Source of the DNA: CAZIBG01 sp964536985
GTDB taxonomy: Bacteria > Patescibacteriota > Saccharimonadia > Saccharimonadales > AWTP1-31
Reading direction: 5' to 3'
Length of the DNA: 64,000 nucleotides
NCBI GenBank assembly: GCA_964536985.1
Contig: CAZIBG010000002.1
Span: 37,138-101,137, forward strand
Shown here: positions 34,150-43,582 of the stretch, piece by piece
How positions within the stretch are numbered: position 1 is the first letter of the stretch
Layout of the letters: the number at the start of each line of letters is the position of its first letter
Position numbers and translations under genes: made by a program
Notes under the pieces: model-generated
Database searches by the model: none
What the model was told of the DNA's origin: nothing
Seen by the model: only the letters and a program-made list of their open reading frames with translations

Positions 34150-35706
34150 CTAGGGCTTACAGTAAGCACCGGACATTGGAGCATTTTGGTTATAGGCGTG
34201 TGTTGGATTCAATGGTATACACAGCTGGCTGTATAGGGAGTTCAGCGAAACTTTGTAGTTAGCGCTATTACCTTGTGTATCATACTGAGGCCGATATTTT
34301 AATGCCCGACCAGGGTAAGGAGTTGCGTTATTTGGTCCACCGTTGCTCAAGTACCCAAAGCCACAGTCTGCAGCTGCACCGCTTGGATCTTTATAGTTAA
34401 CACAGTTGTCGACCCACTCTTTATTGATGTCTTTTTGCCATCCACCCCACCAGTCGGCGTGATGCATGGAGCCGCGTGTTCCAGTTAGTCGCGGCGTTGT
34501 ACCAACAGATGTTTTGTCTACATCCGAAGATAAATACCAGCTGGAAGTGTCCTCGCCGGGCATGACTACATAGTTTATGAAGTACGAGATAGCTGGATAA
34601 AGATCGTTATCACCCGTAGGACCGTTGCCACCATAACGTCCATCACAATTACCGAAGAACCATGAGCCACGATTCACGCCGGATGCACGCCACTGTGTGT
34701 AATCACCATAGTTCGTGTTATTTTTTGGCCAACAGTAGAAGAACTTAATCTCCATTTCTAATACCGTTCGGACATTCGGATATGACCCGCTTTGGCCAAC
34801 ACATGTCGGAATCTCATCCACACCTTTGGGTGTATTAGGTCCTGAAAAGTTATCACTACATTTATAGTTCGCTTCGCCTTGGCCACCGCCATTCTGAATA
34901 GGCACCTCTGCGACTGATGTTGGCATTGGGGAGATGTTGGCCATACCCGGCTTGTAGACCTGGGCGTCCTGAACAGGATTTGGGCCTTTATAGTACACCA
35001 CTACTCGCTCTGGGATTCTGGCATTTCCCTGGCCGTCGATCATTGCAGGCGCCCAGTAACCCGAGCGATTAAGCTCCTGTCCGTTGCAGGTTGATGATCC
35101 TGAATCCTTAAGCGTGTCGTATGTGCTATAAGCGTTTACGTCAGTGTTTCCAAAGAACATATGTAAGTGAGCTTTACCGGGGACGCCGGGGTAAAGCAAT
35201 GGATCGTCATAGGCAAAGTGCGAGAATTCACAAGCTGTTCGATTTTGACCTCCCTCTGGTATCGGGAATGCTTGCTCGGGGTTGCCATTTGGATTATTCA
35301 AGTATGCCGACCGGGGGCCTAACAGCGGAGAATCATTACCAATAGGTAATTGCGACTGAAGCGTATTCTTGTACGCTGAATTATCATGGTTTTTGTTCCT
35401 AATTGTTTGTGACTTAATCATGGCCAAGTTAGTCTGATACCCGTTAACTGCCCCAGCCGCTCCAAAACGAACTGCCTTGCCGCCTGATGCGCCGGGCACT
35501 TGTTGTTCTAATGCAATACTTTCTTGACCTGACTCAGCTTCGAAACTGGCTTGGTTTGTGGCGGCTTTTGTAAACACCAACAAGGAGATGCCGAGCACAA
35601 CGAATACCAGTACACTTGCACCGCCAACCACCTGTCGCTCATGGTGCTGCAGCCATTTAATGGCAGACTTTACGGGAACCCCAAACCGTTTAGTAAAATT
35701 TTGCAT
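34150..35706 (-). CDS. Secreted DUF1996 protein, copy 2 (518 aa)
   Basis: Same design as the downstream copy: TM anchor (GGASVLVFVVLGISLLVF), the nearly identical ATNQASFEAES...GASGGKAVRFG module, then DUF1996 (TACEFSHFAYDDPLLYPG, KAHLHMFFGNTDVNAYSTYD, LNRSGYWAPAM, GSMHHADWWGGW). The open frame reaches 35760, but I choose ATG 35706, which sits just after an extended -10 (TGATATACT). The anchor module is far better conserved between the copies than the catalytic-like part. Confidence 0.88.
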   Translation of the reverse strand: MQNFTKRFGVPVKSAIKWLQHHERQVVGGASVLVFVVLGISLLVFTKAATNQASFEAESGQESIALEQQVPGASGGKAVRFGAAGAVNGYQTNLAMIKSQTIRNKNHDNSAYKNTLQSQLPIGNDSPLLGPRSAYLNNPNGNPEQAFPIPEGGQNRTACEFSHFAYDDPLLYPGVPGKAHLHMFFGNTDVNAYSTYDTLKDSGSSTCNGQELNRSGYWAPAMIDGQGNARIPERVVVYYKGPNPVQDAQVYKPGMANISPMPTSVAEVPIQNGGGQGEANYKCSDNFSGPNTPKGVDEIPTCVGQSGSYPNVRTVLEMEIKFFYCWPKNNTNYGDYTQWRASGVNRGSWFFGNCDGRYGGNGPTGDNDLYPAISYFINYVVMPGEDTSSWYLSSDVDKTSVGTTPRLTGTRGSMHHADWWGGWQKDINKEWVDNCVNYKDPSGAAADCGFGYLSNGGPNNATPYPGRALKYRPQYDTQGNSANYKVSLNSLYSQLCIPLNPTHAYNQNAPMSGAYCKP

Positions 35707-35772
35707 ATTAGTTATGCCTAGTATATCAGTTATAATCTGGTAATTGATAGCAAATGACAATATGAGGTACCG

Positions 35773-35931
35773 ATGGCCATTAATCCAAAATGTGACATGT
35801 GCGGAAATGAATTAACAGAGTTTGGAGCGATACTACTAAGCCCGCCAGACGACGCTAGCACCGTAAAGAAATTCCATATCTGTGTTAATTGCTATGCTAA
35901 GCTTCTCGAAAAGATGAAGTCAGAAGCCTAA
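35773..35931 (+). CDS. 52-aa zinc-ribbon protein
   Basis: Small protein with two CxxC knuckles: PKCDMCGNEL near the N-terminus and HICVNCYAKLLEKM near the C-terminus, the pattern of a minimal zinc ribbon. GAGG lies 5 nt before ATG 35773. Divergent from the DUF1996 gene and convergent with ksgA, with a 2-bp gap. Possibly a nucleic-acid or ribosome-associated factor; function unknown. Confidence 0.7.
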   Translation: MAINPKCDMCGNELTEFGAILLSPPDDASTVKKFHICVNCYAKLLEKMKSEA

Positions 35932-35933
35932 GG

Positions 35934-36716
35934 CTAGGCATCGGCTTTCTCGTATAGGCTATACCATTGCTGTAGGCTTAGTTCCTGAGGTCGGCAGTTA
36001 GGGTCGATCTGAGCTTTCTCGAGTAGCTCAGTGGCTTCGTCTTTGCTAATACGCAGTCCAGCACTTAGGCTACTGCGGAGCTTTTTGCGTCTTTGTGCGA
36101 AACCGGCTTTGACTACTCGGAAAAACTTTTTGGTATCTAGATCGGGGAATAAAGGCTCTTCCCGGCGGACCAGAGTAATAATCTGGGAGTCTACCTTTGG
36201 AGGAGGAGTAAATAAAATTGCAGGGACAAGCTCCCCTAAACTCGCCTGATAGTAGAGCTGTACGCTTACACTCAATAAGGACATATCACCTGGCTCGGCA
36301 GCAACCCGCTCTGCGACTTCTTTTTGCACCAATAGCGTTATGACAGCTGGTGGATTTAGTGCTTCACTAAGCACTCGGAGTAAATTGCTTGTTAGATAAT
36401 AAGGGATGTTTGCGACAACTTTGTAGCCGGCTGGCAATTCAGAATAGTTATAGGTAAGGCAGTCAGCGTGGATAGTTTGAAGATTTTTACTCGGAACCCT
36501 GCCAGGCAGCTGCCGAGCAAGATCTTGGTCATACTCCAGTGCTATCACTTCTTTTGCGTTGTCTACCAAATACTTAGTTAATGTCCCCAGCCCTGGGCCA
36601 ATTTCGACCACTGTATCCTGATCATTAACCATGCCGGATTGAACCATAGCTACCAAGCTCAGTTCATCATGAAGCCAATGTTGGCCAAGGCTCTTTTTAG
36701 GACGTGTGTCGTACAT
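35934..36716 (-). CDS. ksgA: 16S rRNA (adenine1518-N6/1519-N6) dimethyltransferase
   Basis: RsmA/KsgA dimethylates two adenines near the 3' end of 16S rRNA during 30S maturation. SAM motif VVEIGPGLGTLTKYL, ALEYDQDLARQL, and catalytic NIPYYLTSNLL; C-terminal four-helix domain with PPPKVDSQIITL and FAQRRKKLRSSL. 260 aa, normal. TAGAAT 6 nt upstream of ATG indicates a leaderless transcript. Confidence 0.96.
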   Translation of the reverse strand: MYDTRPKKSLGQHWLHDELSLVAMVQSGMVNDQDTVVEIGPGLGTLTKYLVDNAKEVIALEYDQDLARQLPGRVPSKNLQTIHADCLTYNYSELPAGYKVVANIPYYLTSNLLRVLSEALNPPAVITLLVQKEVAERVAAEPGDMSLLSVSVQLYYQASLGELVPAILFTPPPKVDSQIITLVRREEPLFPDLDTKKFFRVVKAGFAQRRKKLRSSLSAGLRISKDEATELLEKAQIDPNCRPQELSLQQWYSLYEKADA

Positions 36717-36765
36717 CAGTACATTCTACCAAAAATGTTGCAAAAAATACAGAAGATGTTCTGGT

Positions 36766-38049
36766 TTACCACCAGTGGTTCACAACCCAAAACTGGTATG
36801 CAGCAGACCAGCTTCCATATCTGCCACGAGCATAACCAGTGCACCACTTAAGCTGGGTAATTGGATTAGAGGCCCAGTCGGCACCAGCACTTGCCATCTT
36901 GTAGCCTGGCGTAGCCTGGCAAAGTCCATAACCAGTTTTTGGAGATGTTGGCGCACCGTGGAATGCCGGACAACCACCATATTCGCCCTGCCACTTAGTA
37001 GGACACCAACCAGATTCACGACCAACAATATAATCGACGGCATAGTATTCGGATGGTGAGATTCCGGCCGCCACCAACCATTCGGCGCGTCCACCAGTTA
37101 CTAATACTTTTGTTCCCTTAGCTACAACCCGGCGAACAGGATTAACGGCGATCACTTCTTGCAGTACTCGGCGCCCTGTCTCTGTACCGTTTTGCAAATC
37201 TAGTTCATAAGTAACGATCTTCTTACCATCTAGTCCTGGGTCTTTTACAACTGTCGATCCAAGAGCTAAGCTGGGGTCGTCTTCGTTGGCGACAGGAGCG
37301 GGAATGACTTCTTCGCTAGTAATAACTTGCTTACCATAGCGGACTACGAATACCTGAAGTCCATCCGTAATTGGCGTTTCTGGTGACGGCTGAATAGTAT
37401 CGCCCTCAATTGTTTTAATGTCCTTTTGTTCAAGCAAATCAGCAACAGTCTTGGCACGACTTCGAACAGATATATTATTTCCGTACAGGTTAACTGTTAC
37501 AGGGGTTGCCCGGTCTACCACAATCTGGTCGCCAATGATCAAAGATTTGTTTGGCGACTCGACAGGAGTTTGTGTTTCTATGCCATCCTCGGGGTACAGT
37601 GTTATACCGGCTTGCTTAATTACCGTTCGGGGTTGCTGGTGGGGGCTTAGGACTGTTGTTGCTCGACCTCCGTCGAGGATTGTTACGGGGCGAGCTTGCT
37701 GGACGGTTATCTTCATATCATCCTCTAGAATCGGCGTATCCAGTTTTGGCGAAACGATGTCCTGGTCGTTTACCGTAATTTCTAGGTTCTTGAGTAAATC
37801 AGAGACTTTTTTAGCACGTGTTGGTACAGTACGCTCTGCCCCATCTACACTAACGGTAACAATTCGGGAATCACTAGCGCCAATTGTCTGAGTATTGCTT
37901 ATAACCAGTCCAACTGCACTAACAAAGACCAATCCAAGAAATGTTAGTACCGGTAAGACAAAGGGGTGGCCTCGAAGAGGATGGGCTCGCTTAAGCTTGC
38001 GACGCCCAATGGCGGTGTACTTACGTGATAGTCGTTTAAGTCTACGCAT
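36766..38049 (-). CDS. Rpf-like secreted protein: DUF348 repeats, G5, lysozyme-like domain
   Basis: Probable cell-wall hydrolase similar to resuscitation-promoting factors. One TM/signal (FVLPVLTFLGLVFVSAVGLVI), then DUF348 repeats (VSVDGAERTVPTRAKKVSDLL and VNLYGNNISVRSRAKTVADLL with one between), then a G5 domain (ETGRRVLQEVIAVNPVRRVVAKG), then a lytic-transglycosylase/lysozyme-like C-terminus with the expected Glu in IVGRESGWCPTKW and GYGLCQATPG, plus cysteines for disulfides. The frame opens at TTG 38079; I choose ATG 38049 with AAGG upstream. 427 aa. Confidence 0.88.
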   Translation of the reverse strand: MRRLKRLSRKYTAIGRRKLKRAHPLRGHPFVLPVLTFLGLVFVSAVGLVISNTQTIGASDSRIVTVSVDGAERTVPTRAKKVSDLLKNLEITVNDQDIVSPKLDTPILEDDMKITVQQARPVTILDGGRATTVLSPHQQPRTVIKQAGITLYPEDGIETQTPVESPNKSLIIGDQIVVDRATPVTVNLYGNNISVRSRAKTVADLLEQKDIKTIEGDTIQPSPETPITDGLQVFVVRYGKQVITSEEVIPAPVANEDDPSLALGSTVVKDPGLDGKKIVTYELDLQNGTETGRRVLQEVIAVNPVRRVVAKGTKVLVTGGRAEWLVAAGISPSEYYAVDYIVGRESGWCPTKWQGEYGGCPAFHGAPTSPKTGYGLCQATPGYKMASAGADWASNPITQLKWCTGYARGRYGSWSAAYQFWVVNHWW

Positions 38050-38108
38050 ATATATGCGACCTTGGAGGATAGCGAACAATCCGGACAGTGTTACCCTCGT
38101 TCAGTCAG

Positions 38109-38594
38109 TTATAGTTTATCAAAATTCGAGGTCTTCTTAAAGTGCTTGAGCATCATGATAGTAGTCTTACTCAGAGGAACTGACCTCAATTGGTCGATGG
38201 GCTGCCAAGTGTATTCTGCTATCTCATGCGCTTGCACGCGAACCTGCGGACGAGATTCAAGAGTGGCCGAGTAACCTACGATGTGGGCCGAGAACCCATT
38301 GCTTTGTGAACGGAAATCACCAAGGTAGACTAACTGCTCGGCCTCTAGGATTATACCCGTTTCTTCCGTAACTTCGCGAACTGCTCCGTGCAGGGCAGGC
38401 TCGCGTCGCTTTAGTCCGCCACCGGGAAGTTTCCAACTACCCGTCCCAAGCCAATCCTTTACCAGGAGCACGGCATTGTTTTGGATTATGATAACTCTTG
38501 TACGCGGCGGAGAGACATGAATGACCAACCAAATTCCCGGCCACGTTAGGTAAAAGAACACTTTTCCTGCTAAGCTAAACAATCTGCGCTTCAA
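38109..38594 (-). CDS. NUDIX hydrolase with hydrophobic N-terminus
   Basis: Complete Nudix box: GGGLKRREPALHGAVREV followed by TEETGI (G-x5-E-x7-REUxEExGU). Substrate unknown; the family cleaves nucleoside diphosphate-X compounds. The N-terminal 30 residues (LAGKVFFYLTWPGIWLVIHV) are hydrophobic enough for a membrane anchor, which is unusual. The start appears to be TTG 38594, overlapping the pcrA stop as TTGA, so it is coupled to the helicase gene. Confidence 0.88.
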   Translation of the reverse strand: MKRRLFSLAGKVFFYLTWPGIWLVIHVSPPRTRVIIIQNNAVLLVKDWLGTGSWKLPGGGLKRREPALHGAVREVTEETGIILEAEQLVYLGDFRSQSNGFSAHIVGYSATLESRPQVRVQAHEIAEYTWQPIDQLRSVPLSKTTIMMLKHFKKTSNFDKL

Positions 38595-40795
38595 AGCTTT
38601 TCCAGCGGTGCAAATGCCACGTTAAGTTTTTTAGATCCCTTGCCTTTAAAATAGATAACCGCGCTATCGCCGTCAATCTCCATTACCTGACCCTCACCAA
38701 AAACGGTATGTCTGACAGAATCTCCTTCGTTAAGCTCAACAACATATCTTGGCTCATCACTTACGGGGTGGTTGAATGCATTGGGATCAGGTGCAGATGC
38801 CGTTTGATTATACCGGTCATAGCCATTCATCATAGCCGAATTACTATAGATATCATTATTACCTTTGTCCTGGAATTCGCCGTCTATCTCACTCAGGAAG
38901 CGAGAGGGAGGATTGTGCTGTACGCCGCCGTATAATACTCGGCTACTTGCGTAAAGCATGTGCAGCTCTTCGCGCGCTCTCGTCATGCCGACATAACAAA
39001 GCCTGCGCTCTTCTTCCATTTCGTGCTGATCATAAAGGGCCCGGGAATGGGGAAATATAGTCTCTTCCATTCCTACCATAAAGACTGCGGGGAACTCTAG
39101 ACCTTTGGCCGAGTGAAGCGTCATGAGTGTAACAACGTTGCTTCCAAACTCAACATTGTCTAGATCGCTTACCAGGGCAACTTCTTCTAGGAACCCGTCC
39201 AAACCAACATCCTGGTACTCCTGAGCAACACTAATAAGTTCCTGAACATTCTCTTGGCGTGACTCGCCCTGTGCTGTCCCATCATCCAGAAAATGAAGAT
39301 AATCGATGCGACGTATCAATGAATCAATTAGACCAGCTACGGTTGAGTCGTCTAACACTGCTCGTAAGCTAACCAGCACGTCACCAAGCTCGCTCAGTGC
39401 CTTGCGAGCCTTGGGTGTCACCACCGAGCACTGTTCTGACTGCACAAGCGCCTGATTAAGTGTCAGGCCTTGTGCGGTTTGCCACCCAAAAAAGTTTTCT
39501 AAAGATTTCTTGCCGATACCACGCGCCGGTACGTTGACAATACGTTCAAAGCTGACTCGATCTTCTGGCTGAAAAACTAAACGTAAATAGGCCATTAGAT
39601 CTTTGACCTCTTTGCGATCATAAAATCGCTGACCGCCAACAATGCGGTAAGGGATACCGTAGTGAACAAAGGCTTCTTCTATGGAACGGCTTTGTGCGTT
39701 AGTGCGGTACAGAACGGCAAAGTCTTTATATTGCCGCAATCCACTGTCGACGCCGTTGCGGACACGCCGTACAACGGCTTCGCCTTCGGCTCGTTCGCCG
39801 TTTACTTGGGAAATCTTAACATGTTGACCATCACCCGCGGCTGTCCAGAGTTTCTTATCACTTCGTTGAGCATTCTTGGTAATGATGGCGTGTGCCGCAT
39901 CAAGAATATGTTTGGTACTTCGATAGTTCTGCTCCAATTTAATAACCGTACAGTTTGGATAGTCACTTTCGAACCTTAAGATATTGCGGAAATCTGCTCC
40001 GCGCCAACTATAAATCGATTGCCAGTCATCGCCAACCACTGCCAAGTTGTTATGGTCGGCCGTTAGCAGCTTAACTAACTGATACTGTGCGCTGTTGGTG
40101 TCCTGGTACTCGTCGATCATGATGTACTTAAACTGAGCTTGCCACTTTTCTCGGATCTCTTGATTGTTTTTAAGCATGTTGACGGTCTTAGCAATAAGAT
40201 CATCAAAATCTAATGCCCCTGCATCCTTAAGTGCTTTTTCATAAGCGGGATAGACTTGTGCCGCGGCCATAGCAGCCGGCCCACTGGCAGTACTAGAATA
40301 CTGACTTGGCCCGATCATTTCGTTCTTTGCACTACTGATCATTCCGCTAACCATCCTGGCCGGAAAAAGTTTTTCGTCTATGTGTAATTCTCGACTGGCT
40401 CGCTTAATAGCAGTTTGCCTATCTGATTCATCAAAGATAACAAAAGTTCTAGGTAATCCAGCATACTCGCTATCCTGACGAAGCAAGCGAACACATATAG
40501 AGTGAAATGTCCCCATGTATGGCATAAATGAGCGATTCTGGGCATTCTCGCCCAGTAACTTAGCAACACGCTCACGCATTTCTTTAGCAGCCTTATTGGT
40601 AAAAGTAACCGATAAGATGTTATACGGAGTGGCTTTGTGACTTGAAATAATATGGGCAATACGGTGCGTCAGCACCATAGTTTTACCGCTCCCTGCCCCA
40701 GCCTGAATCAACAGAGGTCCTTCGGTAGTTTGGACGGCACGTTTTTGCTCGGGGTTTAACCCTTCTAGTAGATCTGTTTTTGCTTCAAAAGGCAT
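38591..40795 (-). CDS. pcrA: UvrD/PcrA-family DNA helicase
   Basis: Superfamily 1A 3'-5' helicase for excision repair and replication-fork work. Walker A QAGAGSGKT (31-39), motif Ia VTFTNKAAKEMRER, Walker B MIDEYQDTN, VVGDDWQSIYSWRGAD, LEQNYRSTKHIL, VTLMTLHSAKGLEFPAVF, and RRLCYVGMTRAREEL. 734 aa with the PcrA-type C-terminal beta domain (GDSVRHTVFGEGQVMEIDGD). TACAAT 6 nt before ATG. Confidence 0.95.
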   Translation of the reverse strand: MPFEAKTDLLEGLNPEQKRAVQTTEGPLLIQAGAGSGKTMVLTHRIAHIISSHKATPYNILSVTFTNKAAKEMRERVAKLLGENAQNRSFMPYMGTFHSICVRLLRQDSEYAGLPRTFVIFDESDRQTAIKRASRELHIDEKLFPARMVSGMISSAKNEMIGPSQYSSTASGPAAMAAAQVYPAYEKALKDAGALDFDDLIAKTVNMLKNNQEIREKWQAQFKYIMIDEYQDTNSAQYQLVKLLTADHNNLAVVGDDWQSIYSWRGADFRNILRFESDYPNCTVIKLEQNYRSTKHILDAAHAIITKNAQRSDKKLWTAAGDGQHVKISQVNGERAEGEAVVRRVRNGVDSGLRQYKDFAVLYRTNAQSRSIEEAFVHYGIPYRIVGGQRFYDRKEVKDLMAYLRLVFQPEDRVSFERIVNVPARGIGKKSLENFFGWQTAQGLTLNQALVQSEQCSVVTPKARKALSELGDVLVSLRAVLDDSTVAGLIDSLIRRIDYLHFLDDGTAQGESRQENVQELISVAQEYQDVGLDGFLEEVALVSDLDNVEFGSNVVTLMTLHSAKGLEFPAVFMVGMEETIFPHSRALYDQHEMEEERRLCYVGMTRAREELHMLYASSRVLYGGVQHNPPSRFLSEIDGEFQDKGNNDIYSNSAMMNGYDRYNQTASAPDPNAFNHPVSDEPRYVVELNEGDSVRHTVFGEGQVMEIDGDSAVIYFKGKGSKKLNVAFAPLEKL

Positions 40796-40834
40796 CTATC
40801 TATTGTACCTCAGATACCGTCGCAGGCTCTTGGA

Positions 40835-41965
40835 TTATTTGTTCAGCTTGAATGACTTGAGCATCTCGGTCACGCGGGCCAGATCTTGCTCGCTGAGCTT
40901 TGTAGCTTGCAAATCTTTATCGACAATCTTGATGTCTACGTATGCATCTTCGCCAAGTGTAAATGAGGTCAGCCCCAGATAGGCACCCATTTCGGACTTA
41001 CCGATTTCTGGCTTAATTTCTCCCTCTGCAGTGGTCGTCCCCTTTTGTGTGACTTCGATTCCTGCGAGAGTATACGGTTCAGTATCCTTGGAGCCCATGT
41101 ATTGATAGGTGCTCAGATAATAATGAACACTTGATGGCCTTCGGCGGCTTTCCGGGAAATTAGCATCAGGCAGTTGTTCGTAGCTGAGAAGTTTGTATGA
41201 ACTACAGAAGTTGCCAGCTTTAAACGGCACATCTTTGGCCTTTGGCGTACAATCACCGCCTCTGCCACCAGGATTAACATTAAATAACAAACTTTGAGTA
41301 CTATTGATGGCAAACGTTAATGTTCCGAGTATTTCTTTGCTATTAAATTCGCTGAGCTCTTTAGAACTATCCAGCTCAGTCGCTTCCCAATCATAAGCAT
41401 TGGTTACCGAGAAATTACCGACTTTACTGGTATACAGCTTTGAGTCAGTCTTTGCTGCGGGCGAAGTTGCAGCTGGCAGGTCATTTGCTGTCGCTGTTTT
41501 AGCATCATTAGCTGACTTATCTTGATCCTTCTTCCACAAGAAGTAGCCACCAGCCGCAGCAGCGATTAAAAGTATAACCAAGAATATAGCTACGAACTTC
41601 TTCTTACCCTTGCCATGGCTGCCGACGTGCCCAAAGAAAGCCTCTTGATGGCTCAACTTATGCACCGGCTCAGATACATTAGCTGTTTGTGGAGAAGGTG
41701 CAGGAACGGTAGGTATGAGAGCTTCCAACTTTTCTTCAAAATCTGTTACCGGGGCGGGTGGAGCCGTTGGCTCGGCAACTTGTTCTGGTTGAGCTTCTGG
41801 CTCGGGCGCTACAGGTGGGGGTGCGATTGGATTGCTTGGCGCAGCTGGCGCGAACATCGGATCGGATGTAACTGGTTGGTTTGAGGTTATAGTAGATCGA
41901 CTATTCGGAGCAGCTGGTGCGGTTCCGGGTTTACTGATATCAAAAAATCGTTTTGGTCCGTCCAT
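40835..41965 (-). CDS. Membrane protein with Pro-rich cytoplasmic and folded outer domains, 376 aa
   Basis: Unknown family. MDGPKRFFDISKP start, a Pro/Ala-rich disordered stretch (about residues 20-110), a basic segment GKGKKK, one TM helix (FVAIFLVILLIAAAAGGYFLW), then an extracytoplasmic domain of about 210 residues starting KVGNFSVTNAYDWEA, similar in feel to substrate-binding lipoproteins. ATG 41965 shares a base with the tpiA stop (TAATG) and has GGGGAG upstream, so I prefer it to the earlier in-frame codon at 42010. Confidence 0.75.
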   Translation of the reverse strand: MDGPKRFFDISKPGTAPAAPNSRSTITSNQPVTSDPMFAPAAPSNPIAPPPVAPEPEAQPEQVAEPTAPPAPVTDFEEKLEALIPTVPAPSPQTANVSEPVHKLSHQEAFFGHVGSHGKGKKKFVAIFLVILLIAAAAGGYFLWKKDQDKSANDAKTATANDLPAATSPAAKTDSKLYTSKVGNFSVTNAYDWEATELDSSKELSEFNSKEILGTLTFAINSTQSLLFNVNPGGRGGDCTPKAKDVPFKAGNFCSSYKLLSYEQLPDANFPESRRRPSSVHYYLSTYQYMGSKDTEPYTLAGIEVTQKGTTTAEGEIKPEIGKSEMGAYLGLTSFTLGEDAYVDIKIVDKDLQATKLSEQDLARVTEMLKSFKLNK

Positions 41966-42756
41966 TACTGTTCTCCCCTTTCGGTTTGTAGTCGATATGC
42001 TGCGTCGCAAATACCACTAAACTTTTCATAATTTAGACTTGCGCTGCCAATGAGTGCGCCATCACAGCCTTCCAACTCTAGGTATCCCCGTACTATCTGG
42101 TTATCGACACTTCCTCCATATAATAAGCGGAATGCTTTGGCGGCAGATGGACCATACAAGTCTTTAACCTGTGCTCGGATGAAGTTAAGTGTTTCCTGGA
42201 CGTCGCTCGGCTTAGCCAAAGTGCCCCCGAATGTACTGATAGCCCAGACGGGCTCGTAGGCAATAACCAATTCCTTAACTTGTGATGAAGTTACGTTGCT
42301 GAGAGCCGTTACGATCTGGTCGTGCAATACCTGGCGAGTCTCGCCTGCTTTATGTTCAACTTCAGTTTCTCCGATACAAATGATAGGTGTTATATCATTC
42401 CTTAAAGCGGCAGCAACTTTATCACGGACAACTTCGAGCGTTTCTCCAAAGTAAATCCTTCGCTCAGAGTGACCTATAATTACGTAATGCACCAAGTCTT
42501 GCAGCATCGTGAAAGACACTTCGCCCGTAAAAGCACCCTCGTCTTTGTGATATGCATTTTGAGCCGCTAGCCGAAATTTACGGCGGTCAATCTGGACACT
42601 CATCGGTTGCAAAGACAACATGCTTGGAGCTAGTACTAGCTCGATATCTCGACGAATTCGAATACGTTCATGCAGCCGGTGCACGAGCAAGCTGGATTGC
42701 TGCACGTTGAGATGCATTTTCCAATTTCCCACCAAGAGTATTTTTCTATCTGTCAT
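41965..42756 (-). CDS. tpiA: Triose-phosphate isomerase
   Basis: Interconverts dihydroxyacetone phosphate and glyceraldehyde 3-phosphate in glycolysis. Catalytic K13 (GNWKMH), H96 (IIGHSERR), E168 (AYEPVWAIS); phosphate loop LYGGSVDNQIV. 263 aa from ATG 42756. An upstream in-frame start at 42792 is less likely, because a -10 TATACT lies between the two. A glycolytic neighbour of pgk and pyk. Confidence 0.96.
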   Translation of the reverse strand: MTDRKILLVGNWKMHLNVQQSSLLVHRLHERIRIRRDIELVLAPSMLSLQPMSVQIDRRKFRLAAQNAYHKDEGAFTGEVSFTMLQDLVHYVIIGHSERRIYFGETLEVVRDKVAAALRNDITPIICIGETEVEHKAGETRQVLHDQIVTALSNVTSSQVKELVIAYEPVWAISTFGGTLAKPSDVQETLNFIRAQVKDLYGPSAAKAFRLLYGGSVDNQIVRGYLELEGCDGALIGSASLNYEKFSGICDAAYRLQTERGEQ

Positions 42757-42808
42757 AATGCTTATGTTACACCCAGTATAGAATAGATGCACTAAAGTAG
42801 AAAGTACT

Positions 42809-43534
42809 TTAACTAACGCTATATGAGATACGTAAGGTTTCTGGTCCGGCCTTAATCTTACGAATTACTTCGGGTCCAATATCACGAAGCTTGGCAACAT
42901 GTGTTCCGCCGCATGGTACGCCAAAGTCGCCATATAATACGACTCGGCTTGGCTTGTCCTTTGGCAAGTAGTCGGGCACATGTCTACACAAATTAGCCAT
43001 CTCTTCCTTAGACACAAATTTAATCGTGGTTGATATGTCTCGTTCTTGGATCTCGGCAATTTTATCTGAAAGCTTTTTAATTACGTCATCCTTTTCCTCA
43101 TTCCCCAAGGACCCTAAGTATTCTACGTATGAGCCTTCAGGAAAGTGATAACCCTTGCCCGGAATCCAGTCATATCCTAGTTCGTTAACAGCCATATCGA
43201 GCAAGTGGCCACCAGAGTGGACACGAGTGTTGAGCTCACGTCGCTCACGATCTACACTGCAGGTAACATCTTCGCCGGTCATAAATGGCTGACCCTCGAA
43301 TCGCCCGATGTGATGGACGATCCCTTCTGCAAACCTGACCTCTTCAACTAAAAATTTGGTTGATCCAGCAGTTATGATCCCGGTGTCGTAGGGCTGTCCA
43401 CCACCCTGTGGGTAAAAAACAGTCTGATCAAGAAAAACAACTGTTTTGCCATCTTTTTGCTCGACGGCCTCAACAAACGCCTCGCATTCTAGTTGTTGCA
43501 TATCTTCCATGTACAGTAGTTTGGTGTGTTCCAT
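42809..43534 (-). CDS. Alanyl-tRNA editing protein AlaX
   Basis: Free-standing trans-editing enzyme that hydrolyses mischarged Ser- or Gly-tRNA-Ala. YPQGGGQPYDTG, zinc ligands H106 and H110 (RVHSGGHLLD), and FGVPCGGTHVAKLRDIG. 241 aa with the N-terminal beta domain (AlaX-M/L-type). Relevant because the AlaS in this genome has an altered CGGPH editing motif and no C-Ala domain. Confidence 0.9.
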   Translation of the reverse strand: MEHTKLLYMEDMQQLECEAFVEAVEQKDGKTVVFLDQTVFYPQGGGQPYDTGIITAGSTKFLVEEVRFAEGIVHHIGRFEGQPFMTGEDVTCSVDRERRELNTRVHSGGHLLDMAVNELGYDWIPGKGYHFPEGSYVEYLGSLGNEEKDDVIKKLSDKIAEIQERDISTTIKFVSKEEMANLCRHVPDYLPKDKPSRVVLYGDFGVPCGGTHVAKLRDIGPEVIRKIKAGPETLRISYSVS

Positions 43535-43582
43535 AGTTTCTCCGTTTGATTAATGTAAGTATACCAGTGCTACACTACTGAT

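Noticed and set aside
36766..38079. TTG 38079 as start of the Rpf-like gene
   Set aside because: ATG 38049 has a better-placed AAGG site and gives a normal basic N-terminus before the TM helix.
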